Source of the DNA: Bradyrhizobium diazoefficiens | GTDB lineage: Bacteria > Pseudomonadota > Alphaproteobacteria > Rhizobiales > Xanthobacteraceae | DNA: 64,000 nt | Direction of reading: 5' to 3' | Assembly: GCF_016616425.1 (NCBI RefSeq) | Contig: NZ_CP067101.1 | Location: 4,650,001-4,714,000 of the forward strand | Shown: positions 1 through 8,312 of the stretch, piece by piece | How the letters are laid out: each line of letters starts with the position of its first letter | Position numbering within the stretch: position 1 is the stretch's first letter | The notes under the pieces: generated by a model | What the model saw: only the letters and a program-made list of their open reading frames with translations | The model's database searches: none | What the model was told of the DNA's origin: nothing | Program-made: the position numbers and the translations under genes

Positions 1-1854
1 GACTTCGTCGGCCTGCCCTACGACCAGGCCATCGACTTCGACTGGCGCAAGGTGCTGCATCCGGACGACCTGCCGCACGTGCTCCAGCAATCCGTCCAGG
101 GTGAAGCGTCGCTCAAACCGTTCGTGCTGGAAGCGCGTTACAAGAACGCCAGCGGCGAATGGCGCTGGCTGCGCTCGGCATCGCGGCCGCGTTGGGATCC
201 GACCGGCAAGCATATCGGCTTCATCGGCGTCGCCCACGACATCACCGTCGCCAAGCAGGCCGAAATCGAGCTGCGGCAGCTCAATGAGACGCTGGAGGAG
301 CGCATCGCCGAGCGCACCGCCGCGCTCGAATCCAACGAGGCCCGGCTTCGCGCGATCCTCGAGACCAGCAACCAATATCAGGGACTGGTCAATCTCAGCG
401 GCGAGCTGCTCTACGCCAACAAGACTGTGCTCGACGGCATCAAGGCGCGCTCTTCGGATGTGATCGGAAAGCTGCTATGGGACACGCCCTGGTTCAGCGC
501 GACGGAAGGCATGAGCGCGCTGGTGCATGAGGCCTTCCACACCGTGCTCAAGGGTGAAGCCGTGCGGCTTGAGATGCGCCTGCGCCTTCCCGTCGGCGAG
601 CGCGATTTCGACTTCAGCATGCGCCCGGTGCTCGACCGCCACGGCAACATCACCGGCGCCGTGCCCGAGGCGGTCGACATCACCGAGCGCCGCCGCGGCG
701 AGGAAGCATTGCGGCAGTCGCAGAAGATGGAGGCGATCGGCCAGCTCACCGGCGGCGTCGCCCACGACTTCAACAATCTCCTGACCATCATCCGCTCGGC
801 GACCGATTTCCTGCGCCGCCGCGAGTTGCCGGACGAGCGTCGCCGCCGCTATGTCGATGCCATCTCCGAGACGGTCGAGCGCGCCTCCAAGCTGACCGCT
901 CAGCTTCTGGCGTTCGCGCGCCGTCAGCCACTGAAACCCCAGATTTTCAACGTCGGCAGCCAGGTCGAGGGCGTGGCACAGCTGGTCCGGCCGCTGGTCG
1001 GCGACCGTATCGAGATCACGGTGGATATCCACGATGCGGACTGCTTTACCGTCGCCGACATCGCCCAGTTCGAGACCGCGCTGATCAACCTCGCCATCAA
1101 CGCCCGAGACGCCATGGAAGGCGAAGGCCGCCTCATCATCGCCGTGCACAAGGTCTCCGGGATTCCCGGCCTGCGCGCGCAATCGGCGCGCAGCGGCGAC
1201 TACGTCGCCATCTCCGTCACCGATACCGGCAGCGGCATCGCGCCGGAGCATCTCGACTCGATCTTCGAGCCGTTCTTCACCACCAAGGAGGTCGGCAAAG
1301 GCACCGGCCTCGGCCTCAGCCAGGCCTTTGGTTTCGCAAAGCAGTCCGAGGGTGACGTGGCGGTGACCAGCACCCGGGGCAAAGGTGCGACCTTCACCAT
1401 CTACCTGCCGCAGGTGCAGAGTCCCGCCGTAAGCAACGAAGCCGCGGCACGCATCAGCGAGGCCGCGACCACCGGCCGCGGTTATCGCGTGCTCGTGGTC
1501 GAGGACAATGACGATGTCGGCCAGTTCTCGACCGAGCTCCTGGAAGACCTCGGCTATCTCGTCCGCCGCGTCGCCAACGCCAATGCGGCGCTGGCGATCC
1601 TCGGCGAGAACGAATTCGCCGTCGACCTGGTGTTCTCCGACGTCATTATGCCCGGCATGAACGGCGTCGAGCTCGCCGGCATCGTCCGCGAGCGCTATCC
1701 GGGCCTGCCCGTGGTGCTCACCTCTGGCTACAGCACCGTGCTCGCCGAAAATGCCCATCGCGGTTTCGAATTGATTCAGAAGCCGTATTCCGTGGAATCG
1801 CTGTCGCGGATTCTGCGGAAGGCGATCACGGAGAAGCTGTCAGTGGCGCGGTGA
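1..1854 (+). CDS. PAS-domain hybrid sensor histidine kinase, 5' end outside window
   Basis: The frame is open from base 1, so the true start lies upstream. The visible part begins inside a PAS/PAC domain, continues through a short coiled segment and a second PAS domain (about residues 115-235 of the visible part), then a HisKA domain with the H-box AHDFNN (His at visible residue 255). The ATPase domain shows the N-box NLAINARDAM, DTGSGI and GKGTGLGLS. A C-terminal receiver domain carries acidic residues VVEDND and the phospho-acceptor Asp in FSDVIMPG (visible residue 547). Such proteins autophosphorylate on His and pass phosphate to their own receiver domain. No membrane segment is visible, so the sensing part is probably cytoplasmic PAS. 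The ligand cannot be told. Confidence 0.93.
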   Translation, partial: DFVGLPYDQAIDFDWRKVLHPDDLPHVLQQSVQGEASLKPFVLEARYKNASGEWRWLRSASRPRWDPTGKHIGFIGVAHDITVAKQAEIELRQLNETLEERIAERTAALESNEARLRAILETSNQYQGLVNLSGELLYANKTVLDGIKARSSDVIGKLLWDTPWFSATEGMSALVHEAFHTVLKGEAVRLEMRLRLPVGERDFDFSMRPVLDRHGNITGAVPEAVDITERRRGEEALRQSQKMEAIGQLTGGVAHDFNNLLTIIRSATDFLRRRELPDERRRRYVDAISETVERASKLTAQLLAFARRQPLKPQIFNVGSQVEGVAQLVRPLVGDRIEITVDIHDADCFTVADIAQFETALINLAINARDAMEGEGRLIIAVHKVSGIPGLRAQSARSGDYVAISVTDTGSGIAPEHLDSIFEPFFTTKEVGKGTGLGLSQAFGFAKQSEGDVAVTSTRGKGATFTIYLPQVQSPAVSNEAAARISEAATTGRGYRVLVVEDNDDVGQFSTELLEDLGYLVRRVANANAALAILGENEFAVDLVFSDVIMPGMNGVELAGIVRERYPGLPVVLTSGYSTVLAENAHRGFELIQKPYSVESLSRILRKAITEKLSVAR

Positions 1855-1869
1855 GTGCGGGCCACAAAC

Positions 1870-2040
1870 AACATCGTCGTCCCGGACAAGCGCAGCGAAG
1901 CAGAGCGTGGATCCGGGGATCCATAGCCACGGGATTGTGTTTGAGGAAGGACGACGACCAGCGTGCCTCAGGAGAGATTCTGCGGTATGGCCCTCGGATC
2001 TGCGCTTCCGCTTGTCCGGGACGACAACGGAAGGTTTGGC
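1870..2040. repeat. Palindromic intergenic repeat with 17-bp perfect arms
   Basis: A 17-bp arm at 1876-1892 (GTCGTCCCGGACAAGCG) is perfectly inverted at 2009-2025, and the segment between holds further GGATCC-type dyads. It fills the gap between the kinase and the EamA gene. The look is that of the dispersed 'tgtcccggac' repeats of Bradyrhizobium. No coding potential is claimed. Confidence 0.75.
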
Positions 2041-2087
2041 CGCCTGCACTCACAATGACGACTGAATAGCACCGCGTCAGGTACCCC

Positions 2088-2528
2088 ATGAAACCCGCCG
2101 TTCTCTCCGCCTGGCAGACCTGGGCGCTGCTCTCCGCTTGCTTTGCCGCACTGACCGCCATCTTCGCCAAGCTCGGCGTCGAGACCATCAATCCAGACCT
2201 TGCCACCTTCATCCGCACCGTCGTCGTACTGCTCGCCTTCTCGGTGCTGCTGTTCTTCACCGGACAATTCGCCGTGCCATCGGCGATCTCGTCGAGAACA
2301 TGGCTGTTTCTTGTGCTGTCCGGGCTTGCAACCGGCGCGTCCTGGCTGTGCTATTTCCGGGCGCTGAAGCTCGGGCCCGCGACGCTCGTAGCCCCGATCG
2401 ACAAGCTCAGCGTCGTACTGGTCGCGCTGTTCGCCTTTGCCTTTCTCGGCGAGCGACCGAGCGCGCAGGGCTGGACCGGCATCGCCATGATCGGCGCCGG
2501 CGCGGTGCTGCTGGCGGTGAAATTCTGA
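2088..2528 (+). CDS. Single-domain EamA (DMT) transporter
   Basis: A 146-residue protein made almost wholly of hydrophobic helices, about five, with a single EamA domain and the typical helix end ALKLGPATLVAPIDKLS followed by the FLGERPS turn. Full EamA transporters have two such domains in about 300 residues. Half-size members like this are an established class and probably work as dimers, so the length is not by itself a truncation. The ATG at 2088 follows an AGG seven bases upstream. Substrate is unknown. It is followed after 64 bases by an MFS gene on the same strand, so co-transcription is likely. Confidence 0.82.
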   Translation: MKPAVLSAWQTWALLSACFAALTAIFAKLGVETINPDLATFIRTVVVLLAFSVLLFFTGQFAVPSAISSRTWLFLVLSGLATGASWLCYFRALKLGPATLVAPIDKLSVVLVALFAFAFLGERPSAQGWTGIAMIGAGAVLLAVKF

Positions 2529-2592
2529 GCCGGAACAAAGGTGCCCAGACGTGAGTTTCTGCCGGGGCAATTCCGCCTGGATCGGGACATCG

Positions 2593-3867
2593 ATGTCGAG
2601 CGAAGGCCCCGATCAGGCGAGGCAGGCCGGCCGCGCACTGGATGCGGCGAATTTCTTCCTGGCCGACGTCCGCGATGGGCTCGGACCCTATCTCGCCGTC
2701 TACCTCCTCACCGAGCAGCGCTGGGACGAGGCGCGGATCGGCCTCGTGATGTCGATCGCGACCATCGCCGGCATCGTGGCGCAGACACCGGCGGGGGCGC
2801 TGGTCGATGCGACACGAGCGAAGCGGCTCGTGATGGTGATCGCCGCGATCTTGGTGACCCTTGCCTCGCTTTCCCTGCCGTTGTTTCCGAGCTTCGGGCC
2901 AGTTGCGATCTCGCAGGGAATCGCCCAGGCGGCCGCTGTCATCTTCCCGCCGGCGATCGCCGCCGTTTCGCTCGGCATTTTCGGCCATTCCAATTTCACC
3001 CGGCGGATCGGCCGTAACGAAACTTTCAATCACGCCGGCAACGCGGTCGCGGCGGGGTTGGCCGGCCTTTCCGCCTATTGGTTCGGACCGACCGTCGTGT
3101 TCTACCTTCTCGGAGCCATGGCGATCGCGAGCCTCGTCAGCATCCTGGCGATCCCCGAACGGGCCATCGACCACGACCTCGCCCGCGGGCTGCATGATGC
3201 CGACACAGATGCGCAGCAGGACGCGCCATCGGGCATCGCCGTGCTCCTGACCTGCCGCCCCCTGCTCGTCTTTGCGGTCTGTGTGCTTCTCTTCCACCTC
3301 TCCAACGCGGCGATGCTGCCGCTGGTTGGGCAAAAACTGGCGCTGCAGGACAAGAACATGGGCACCAGCTTGATGTCGGCGTGCATCGTCGCGGCGCAAT
3401 TGGTGATGGTGCCGTTTGCCATGCTGGTCGGTGCCAGGGCCGACCGCTGGGGCCACAAACGGTTCTTCCTCGCTGCGCTGTTGATCCTACCGATCCGCGC
3501 TGCACTCTACACCCTCTCCGACAATCCGTTCTGGCTGGTTGGCGTGCAGCTTCTCGACGGTGTCGGCGCCGGCATCTTCGGCGCGATCTTTCCTGTCGTC
3601 GTCGCCGATCTCATGCGCAACACCGGCCGCTACAACGTCGCGCAGGGCGCCGTCATGACCGCCCAGAGCATTGGCGCTGCGCTGTCGACGACGCTGGCCG
3701 GCTTCGTCGTGGTCGGCGCCGGCTACGGCGCGGCGTTCATCAGCCTCGGCGTCGTCGCCGCAATCGGCGCCGTCATATGTCTCCTCGCCCTGCCTGAGAC
3801 ACGGCATGGCGCCCCACGCCCACAGAAGGAGACAGCGGCGCCGACATCCGCTATCGCTGCCGAATGA
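2593..3867 (+). CDS. MFS transporter
   Basis: A 424-residue polytopic membrane protein with about 12 hydrophobic segments in two halves of six, split by a hydrophilic loop near residues 195-220. The MFS loop 2-3 signature is seen as GALVDATRAKR, and its repeat in the second half as GARADRWGHKR. No substrate can be assigned. The ATG at 2593 is preferred because the extra residues gained from a GTG at 2551 (MSFCRGNSAWIG) do not look like an MFS N-terminus, although a fair Shine-Dalgarno-like AAAGG lies before that GTG. The gene ends 25 bases before the ArsB-like gene, which suggests one transcript. Confidence 0.85.
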   Translation: MSSEGPDQARQAGRALDAANFFLADVRDGLGPYLAVYLLTEQRWDEARIGLVMSIATIAGIVAQTPAGALVDATRAKRLVMVIAAILVTLASLSLPLFPSFGPVAISQGIAQAAAVIFPPAIAAVSLGIFGHSNFTRRIGRNETFNHAGNAVAAGLAGLSAYWFGPTVVFYLLGAMAIASLVSILAIPERAIDHDLARGLHDADTDAQQDAPSGIAVLLTCRPLLVFAVCVLLFHLSNAAMLPLVGQKLALQDKNMGTSLMSACIVAAQLVMVPFAMLVGARADRWGHKRFFLAALLILPIRAALYTLSDNPFWLVGVQLLDGVGAGIFGAIFPVVVADLMRNTGRYNVAQGAVMTAQSIGAALSTTLAGFVVVGAGYGAAFISLGVVAAIGAVICLLALPETRHGAPRPQKETAAPTSAIAAE

Positions 3868-3892
3868 ACTCAATTCACATCAAGGGCTGAAC

Positions 3893-5143
3893 GTGCCGTC
3901 TGACGCCATCTGGGCCTGGAGCATCATCGTCGTCGCGACCGCTTGCGTTATCATCCGGCCGTTTCGCCTGCCCGAGGCGATCTGGGCCGTGATCGGCGCG
4001 AGCGCCCTGGTGCTGCTCGGCTTGCTGCCATGGCGGGATGCGCTCGCCGGCATCGAAAAGGGCGTCGACGTCTACCTCTTCCTGATCGGCATGATGCTGA
4101 TCGCCGAGCTGGCGCGGCTCGAAGGACTGTTCGACTATCTGGCCGCGTTTGCGGTCGAGCATGCACGCGGCTCGCCGCAGCGGCTGTTCCTGCTGATCTA
4201 TCTCGTCGGCACACTGGTGACGGTGCTGCTCTCGAACGACGCCACCGCGATCGTGCTGACGCCCGCCGTCTATGCCGCGACACGCGCGGCCGGCGCAAAA
4301 CCGCTGCCTTACCTCTTCGTCTGCGCCTTCATCGCCAATGCCGCGAGCTTCGTGCTGCCGATCTCCAATCCGGCCAATCTCGTCGTGTTCGGCAAGAACA
4401 TGCCGCATCTGGGGACTTGGCTGCGCCAGTTCGCTCTGCCGTCCCTTGCCTCGATCGTTCTCACCTATGTCGCACTCCGCCTTGCCTTGCACCGCGAGTT
4501 GAGGGACGAAACCATCGAAACGCGGGTGCCTCATCCCAAACTCGGCCGCGGCGGCCTGTTGACGGCCTATGGCATCGGCGCCATCGGGATCGTGCTGATC
4601 TGGGCTTCGGCCCTCGATCTGCAATTGGGTCTGCCGACCCTCATCTGCGGCGTGACGACCGCAGCGATCGTGTTGCTGATCAACCGTCAATCGCCTCTGC
4701 CCGTGCTGCATGGTGTCTCCTGGAGCGTGCTGCCGCTGGTCGGCGGACTCTTTGTCATGGTGGAAGCGCTGGTGAAGACCGGCGTGATCGGCCAACTCAG
4801 CGCTCTGCTCCACCAGGCGGTAGCGCAATCGATCCCGAAGGCGGCCTGGAGCGTCGGCATTGCGACCGCGCTCGCCGACAACATCGCCAACAACCTTCCG
4901 GTCGGCCTCGTCGCCGGTTCGGTCGCCGCCAGCGATCATTTGCCGGCGCCTGTCGTCAGTGCCATCCTGATCGGCGTCGACCTCGGCCCCAATCTATCGG
5001 TGACCGGATCGCTCGCCACCATCCTCTGGCTGGTCGCGCTCCGGCGGGAAAAGATCGAAGTCGGCGCCTGGCCGTTCCTCAAGCTCGGTATGCTTGTAAC
5101 CCCGCCCGCCCTGATCGCGGCATTGGCTGCCGCGATCAGGTAA
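3893..5143 (+). CDS. ArsB/NhaD-type ion transporter
   Basis: A 416-residue membrane protein of the ion transporter superfamily that includes ArsB arsenite pumps, NhaD antiporters and SLC13 carriers. The paired family motifs are visible: SNDATAIVLTP in the first half with ISNPANLVVFGKN after it, and LADNIANNLPVGL plus VDLGPNLSVTGSLATILW in the second half. The GTG at 3893 is chosen because AAGGG sits seven bases upstream and the frame upstream overlaps the MFS gene. Arsenite export is a common role for the family, but no arsC or arsH neighbour is present and no ars regulator sits next to it, so the substrate is left open. Confidence 0.85.
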   Translation: MPSDAIWAWSIIVVATACVIIRPFRLPEAIWAVIGASALVLLGLLPWRDALAGIEKGVDVYLFLIGMMLIAELARLEGLFDYLAAFAVEHARGSPQRLFLLIYLVGTLVTVLLSNDATAIVLTPAVYAATRAAGAKPLPYLFVCAFIANAASFVLPISNPANLVVFGKNMPHLGTWLRQFALPSLASIVLTYVALRLALHRELRDETIETRVPHPKLGRGGLLTAYGIGAIGIVLIWASALDLQLGLPTLICGVTTAAIVLLINRQSPLPVLHGVSWSVLPLVGGLFVMVEALVKTGVIGQLSALLHQAVAQSIPKAAWSVGIATALADNIANNLPVGLVAGSVAASDHLPAPVVSAILIGVDLGPNLSVTGSLATILWLVALRREKIEVGAWPFLKLGMLVTPPALIAALAAAIR

Positions 5144-5153
5144 TGCGCTGCAG

Positions 5154-5303
5154 TTAATCGTTCTCGTAGCCGTAGATTTCCGGCAGGATGAAGATCGCGG
5201 CGAGCAATCCGATCAGCGGAGAGATCGCGACCATCAGCGTCGCATTCGCCTGCCGGATCGCGGCGAACACCGTCGGGAACAGGAAGTTTTCCGAAACGAT
5301 CAT
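5154..5303 (-). pseudogene. Probable C-terminal remnant of a membrane transporter
   Basis: A 49-codon frame from an ATG at 5303 encodes one strongly hydrophobic helix (ATLMVAISPLIGLLAAIFIL) and a charged tail GYEND. It resembles the last helix and cytoplasmic tail of an MFS-type transporter, with nothing upstream except a 43-bp palindromic repeat that ends the GntR gene. I read it as the 3' remnant of a carrier that may once have belonged to the sugar-acid cluster. A real small membrane protein cannot be excluded. Confidence 0.35.
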
Positions 5304-5317
5304 GCTCAAAGGACGAG

Positions 5318-5360
5318 CTAAAGCGCGACGACGATTCATCCTGATCTCATCGCGCTTTAG
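5318..5360. repeat. Rhizobial palindromic repeat (CTAAAGCGCGA arms)
   Basis: Perfect 11-bp arms CTAAAGCGCGA at 5318-5328 and TCGCGCTTTAG at 5350-5360 flank a loop containing GATTCATCCTGATC. The element supplies the TAA stop codon of the GntR gene (5357-5359 on the minus strand). Elements of this form are widely scattered in Rhizobiales genomes. It could fold in RNA as a 3' stabiliser or terminator, but no U-run follows. Confidence 0.8.
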
Positions 5361-6124
5361 GCGCCGAGCAGCGGCTCGATGCTGCAATCGAGCAGGCGCG
5401 GATCGATCCCCGCCTCCATTCCCGTGAATATCGCGTCCATGTAGTCGATCAGCGCATCGCTCGCCTTCACCGCGTCCTCGACGCGGCGGTTCGCCACTGC
5501 GTTGAGAATGGCCAGATGGCGATCGATCGTGCCTGATAGCTCGGTCTGTCCCGGCATGAAGCGGTGGTGGATGTAGCCGATGCGCCGGTACAGCGTGTGC
5601 AGCGGCCGCAGCGTGTGCACCAGGAACGGCTCGCCGGCCGCCTCCAGCACCAGCGCGTCGATGCGGCGGTCGATGCTGTTGAATTCGTCGAGGCTCAGGC
5701 TGGCGCGGCGCTCGCGCAGGAGCCGCTCGATGTGAAGCGCCTGATTGCGATGCGAAAGGCTGGCGCGATCGGCCGCGAGGCGGATCACGAAACGCTCCAT
5801 GTCGCGGCGCAAGGCCAGCAGCATGCGCTCGCGCGCCAGATCGATCGGCGCAATATGCAGGCCGTGACGCGGACGGATGATGATGAGCGTGTCGGCGGAG
5901 AGACGGTTGACGGCATGGTGCACCGGCGTGCGGCCGAAGCCGGTGATTTCCTGCAATTCCAGCATGGTCATGAACTGACCCGGCTTGAGTTCGCAATGGA
6001 CGAGGAGCTCCTCGATCTTCTGATAAGCCAGCTCGAAGAAGTTGAGGCGGTTGCGCCGTGAGGGCCTGCCCTCGCCGTCCTCGTCGTTTCTCACCACTTC
6101 GAGCGCGCGCTTGCGCCGTGCCAT
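5357..6124 (-). CDS. GntR/FCD-family transcriptional regulator
   Basis: A 255-residue regulator with a basic N-terminal tail, a winged helix-turn-helix at about residues 28-95 (LQEITGFGRTPVHHAVNRLSAD is the recognition region), and an all-helical FCD ligand domain at about 100-235 with the expected His-rich pattern (HRNQALH, HHRF). FCD regulators usually sense sugar acids or other carboxylates. It is divergent from the enolase-superfamily, SDR and idonate dehydrogenase genes, and a palindrome at 6193-6208 lies between them, so it is very likely their local repressor. The last bases of the gene are part of a palindromic repeat, so its C-terminus may have been changed by that insertion. Confidence 0.9.
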   Translation of the reverse strand: MARRKRALEVVRNDEDGEGRPSRRNRLNFFELAYQKIEELLVHCELKPGQFMTMLELQEITGFGRTPVHHAVNRLSADTLIIIRPRHGLHIAPIDLARERMLLALRRDMERFVIRLAADRASLSHRNQALHIERLLRERRASLSLDEFNSIDRRIDALVLEAAGEPFLVHTLRPLHTLYRRIGYIHHRFMPGQTELSGTIDRHLAILNAVANRRVEDAVKASDALIDYMDAIFTGMEAGIDPRLLDCSIEPLLGA

Positions 6125-6170
6125 GTCGTCCTCCCGTCAGCCCACGCTCTCGTCGCGAGGCGCCGCCGTA

Positions 6171-6208
6171 TTCGTGATATCCCTAAAACATATTGTGATA
6201 TATTACAA
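6171..6208. promoter_or_regulatory. Candidate GntR operator in the divergent promoter
   Basis: TTGTGATATATTACAA at 6193-6208 is a 16-bp palindrome with one mismatched pair, and a half-site TCGTGATAT lies at 6172-6180. FadR/FCD-type regulators bind short palindromes with a T-rich left arm and an A-rich right arm. It sits in the only AT-rich stretch between the divergent regulator and catabolic genes. Confidence 0.5.
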
Positions 6209-6309
6209 GCAAGCGTATGACTGCCGCCGGCAATGACGGCGCAGAAATGACAACCGCAGAAATGACAAACAAAGCGGGCGCTATGAACCCCGCCGGGAGG
6301 ATTGCTGCC

Positions 6310-7509
6310 GTGAAGATCATGTCGATCGAGACCCTGCGCACCGAAGAATTCTCCAACGTCATCTGGGTGCGCATTCACACCGACGCCGGCGTGATCGGGC
6401 TCGGCGAGACCTTCTATGGCGCCGGCGCGGTCGAGGCGCAGATCCACGACACCTTTGCCGGCCGCCTGCTCGGCCGCAATCCGCTGCACATCGAAGCGAT
6501 CCATCGCGACATGCTGAACCTGCCGATGGCGCAGTCCTCCACCGGGGTCGAATATCGCGCGGCCTCCGCGATCGACATCGCGCTGTGGGACCTGTTCGGC
6601 AAGGTCTGCCATCAGCCGGTGCACCAGATGCTCGGCGGCCTCTGCCGCGACAAGCAGCGCATCTACAACACCTGCGCCGGCACGCAATATGTCCGCTCGA
6701 CCAATATCAGCCCGGTCGCGAACTGGAATCTCGGCGCCGCGAAGGGCCCCTATGAAGATCTCGATGGCTTCATGCACCGAGCCGACGCGCTGGCCGAAAG
6801 TCTTTTGGAAAGCGGTATCTCCGCGATGAAGATCTGGCCGTTCGATCCGGCGGCCCAGGAGAACAAAGGGCTCTACGTCACCGCCGCCCAGATGAAGCAG
6901 GCGCTCGAGCCGTTCGAGAAGATCCGCAAGGCGGTCGGCGACAAGATGGAGATCATGGTCGAGCTCCACTCGCTCTGGAATCTGCCGACCGCAAAGCAGA
7001 TCGCGCGTGCGATCGAACCCTACAAGCCGACCTGGTACGAAGATCCGATCCGGATGAACTCGCCGCAGGCGCTGGCTGAATATGCGCGCTCGACCGATGT
7101 CTGGGTCTGCGCCAGCGAGACGCTGGGCTCGCGTTTCCCCTACAAGGACATGCTCGACCGCGACGCCATGCACGTGGTGATGGCCGATCTGTGCTGGACT
7201 GGCGGCCTCACCGAGGGCCGCAAGATCGCGGCGATGGCCGAGACCTATCACCGGCCTTTTGCTCCTCATGACTGCATTGGCCCGATCGGCTTCATCGCCG
7301 CCATCCACATGTCGTTCAGCCAGCCCAACACGCTGATCCAGGAATCGGTGCGCGCGTTCTACAAGGGTTGGTACAATGAGCTCGTCACCGCGATGCCTGA
7401 CATCAAGGACGGTTTCGTCTATCCGATGGAAGGCCCCGGTCTCGGCGTCGACCTTCTGCCTGCCGTCTTCGACCGCTCCGATCTCACCGTGCGCCGCTCC
7501 AACGCCTAA
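6310..7509 (+). CDS. Enolase-superfamily (mandelate racemase/sugar acid dehydratase) enzyme
   Basis: A 399-residue member of the mandelate racemase/muconate lactonizing group. It has the N-terminal capping domain and an (alpha/beta) barrel with the expected metal-ligand strand ends: acidic residue in MVELHS, then WYEDPI, then CASETLG. A Lys in AMKIWPFD and the His-Asp pair FAPHDCIGP are the likely acid-base residues. Such enzymes dehydrate aldonic acids to 2-keto-3-deoxy sugars. The neighbours point to a six-carbon sugar acid, but the substrate is inferred. GTG at 6310 is chosen because GGGAGG ends nine bases before it; ATG 6319 is the alternative. A longer frame reaches back to 6217 without a better ribosome site. 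Confidence 0.88.
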   Translation: MKIMSIETLRTEEFSNVIWVRIHTDAGVIGLGETFYGAGAVEAQIHDTFAGRLLGRNPLHIEAIHRDMLNLPMAQSSTGVEYRAASAIDIALWDLFGKVCHQPVHQMLGGLCRDKQRIYNTCAGTQYVRSTNISPVANWNLGAAKGPYEDLDGFMHRADALAESLLESGISAMKIWPFDPAAQENKGLYVTAAQMKQALEPFEKIRKAVGDKMEIMVELHSLWNLPTAKQIARAIEPYKPTWYEDPIRMNSPQALAEYARSTDVWVCASETLGSRFPYKDMLDRDAMHVVMADLCWTGGLTEGRKIAAMAETYHRPFAPHDCIGPIGFIAAIHMSFSQPNTLIQESVRAFYKGWYNELVTAMPDIKDGFVYPMEGPGLGVDLLPAVFDRSDLTVRRSNA

Positions 7510-7521
7510 GGACCTTCCGAT

Positions 7522-8289
7522 ATGAGCACCTCCCTCTTCGATCTCTCCGGCCGCACGGCGCTCGTGACCGGCTCCTCCCGCGGTCTCGGCCGCGCCATCG
7601 CCGAGGGCATGGCGAAGGCCGGCGCCAGGATCATCCTCAACGGCGTCGACCCCAGGCGCGTCGAGCAGGCTGTCGCCGAGTTTCGCGCCGCCGGCTATCT
7701 GGCTGAAGGCGCCGCGTTCGACGTCACCGACGAGCCCGCGATCGTCGCCGCCTTCAACGACTTCGACGGACAAGGGATCGCCGTCGACATCGTCGTCAAC
7801 AATGCCGGCATCCAGCACCGCAAGCCGCTGGTGGAGTTCACCACCGACGAGTGGCGCAAGGTGATCGAGACCAACCTCACCAGCGCCTTCGTGATCGGTC
7901 GCGAGGCGGCCAGGCGCATGATCCCGCGCAAGCACGGAAAGATCATCAATATCGGCTCGCTCGGCAGCGAGCTCGCCCGTCCCACCATCGCGCCCTACAC
8001 CGCCGCCAAGGGCGGCATCAAGAACCTGACCCGTTCAATGGCCGTGGAATGGGCCCAGCACGGCATTCAGGCCAACGCGATCGGCCCTGGCTATATGCTG
8101 ACCGACATGAACGAGGCGCTGGTCAACAATACAGATTTCAACAACTGGCTGATGGGCCGCATCCCGTCGAAGCGCTGGGGCAGGCCGGACGAGCTGGTGG
8201 GCGCGGCGATCTTCCTGGCGTCGGATGCGTCCACCTACGTCAACGGCCAGATCATCTATGTCGACGGCGGCATGATCGCCGCGATGTGA
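7522..8289 (+). CDS. idnO: SDR oxidoreductase, gluconate 5-dehydrogenase-like
   Basis: A 255-residue classical SDR with the NAD(P) motif TGSSRGLG, the structural NNAG (VVNNAGIQH), catalytic Ser in NIGSLGS and the YTAAK active-site pair. The sequence around QHRKPLVEF and the ending NGQIIYVDGGM match the IdnO/gluconate 5-dehydrogenase group, which interconverts 5-keto-gluconate and gluconate. It starts 12 bases after the enolase-family gene and is followed 23 bases later by an idonate dehydrogenase-like gene, so the three form an operon. The IdnO-IdnD pairing makes this specific SDR assignment more likely than a general one. Confidence 0.85.
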   Translation: MSTSLFDLSGRTALVTGSSRGLGRAIAEGMAKAGARIILNGVDPRRVEQAVAEFRAAGYLAEGAAFDVTDEPAIVAAFNDFDGQGIAVDIVVNNAGIQHRKPLVEFTTDEWRKVIETNLTSAFVIGREAARRMIPRKHGKIINIGSLGSELARPTIAPYTAAKGGIKNLTRSMAVEWAQHGIQANAIGPGYMLTDMNEALVNNTDFNNWLMGRIPSKRWGRPDELVGAAIFLASDASTYVNGQIIYVDGGMIAAM

Positions 8290-8312
8290 TCGCGAACAAG
8301 GGAACAGCAACC

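Noticed and set aside
475..1758. A 427-codon minus-strand frame opposite the hybrid kinase
   Set aside because: Antisense shadow of a GC-rich gene; the plus strand carries the H-box and receiver motifs.
3671..3892. Longer N-terminus of the ArsB-like gene from 3671
   Set aside because: The added residues are an out-of-frame reading of the MFS gene, and a ribosome site precedes GTG 3893.
5318..5360. Palindrome after gntR as a Rho-independent terminator
   Set aside because: No U-run follows on either strand; it matches a dispersed rhizobial repeat instead.
6091..7935. A 614-codon minus-strand frame across the enolase-family and SDR genes
   Set aside because: It covers two genes with clear active sites on the plus strand and has no recognisable domain.
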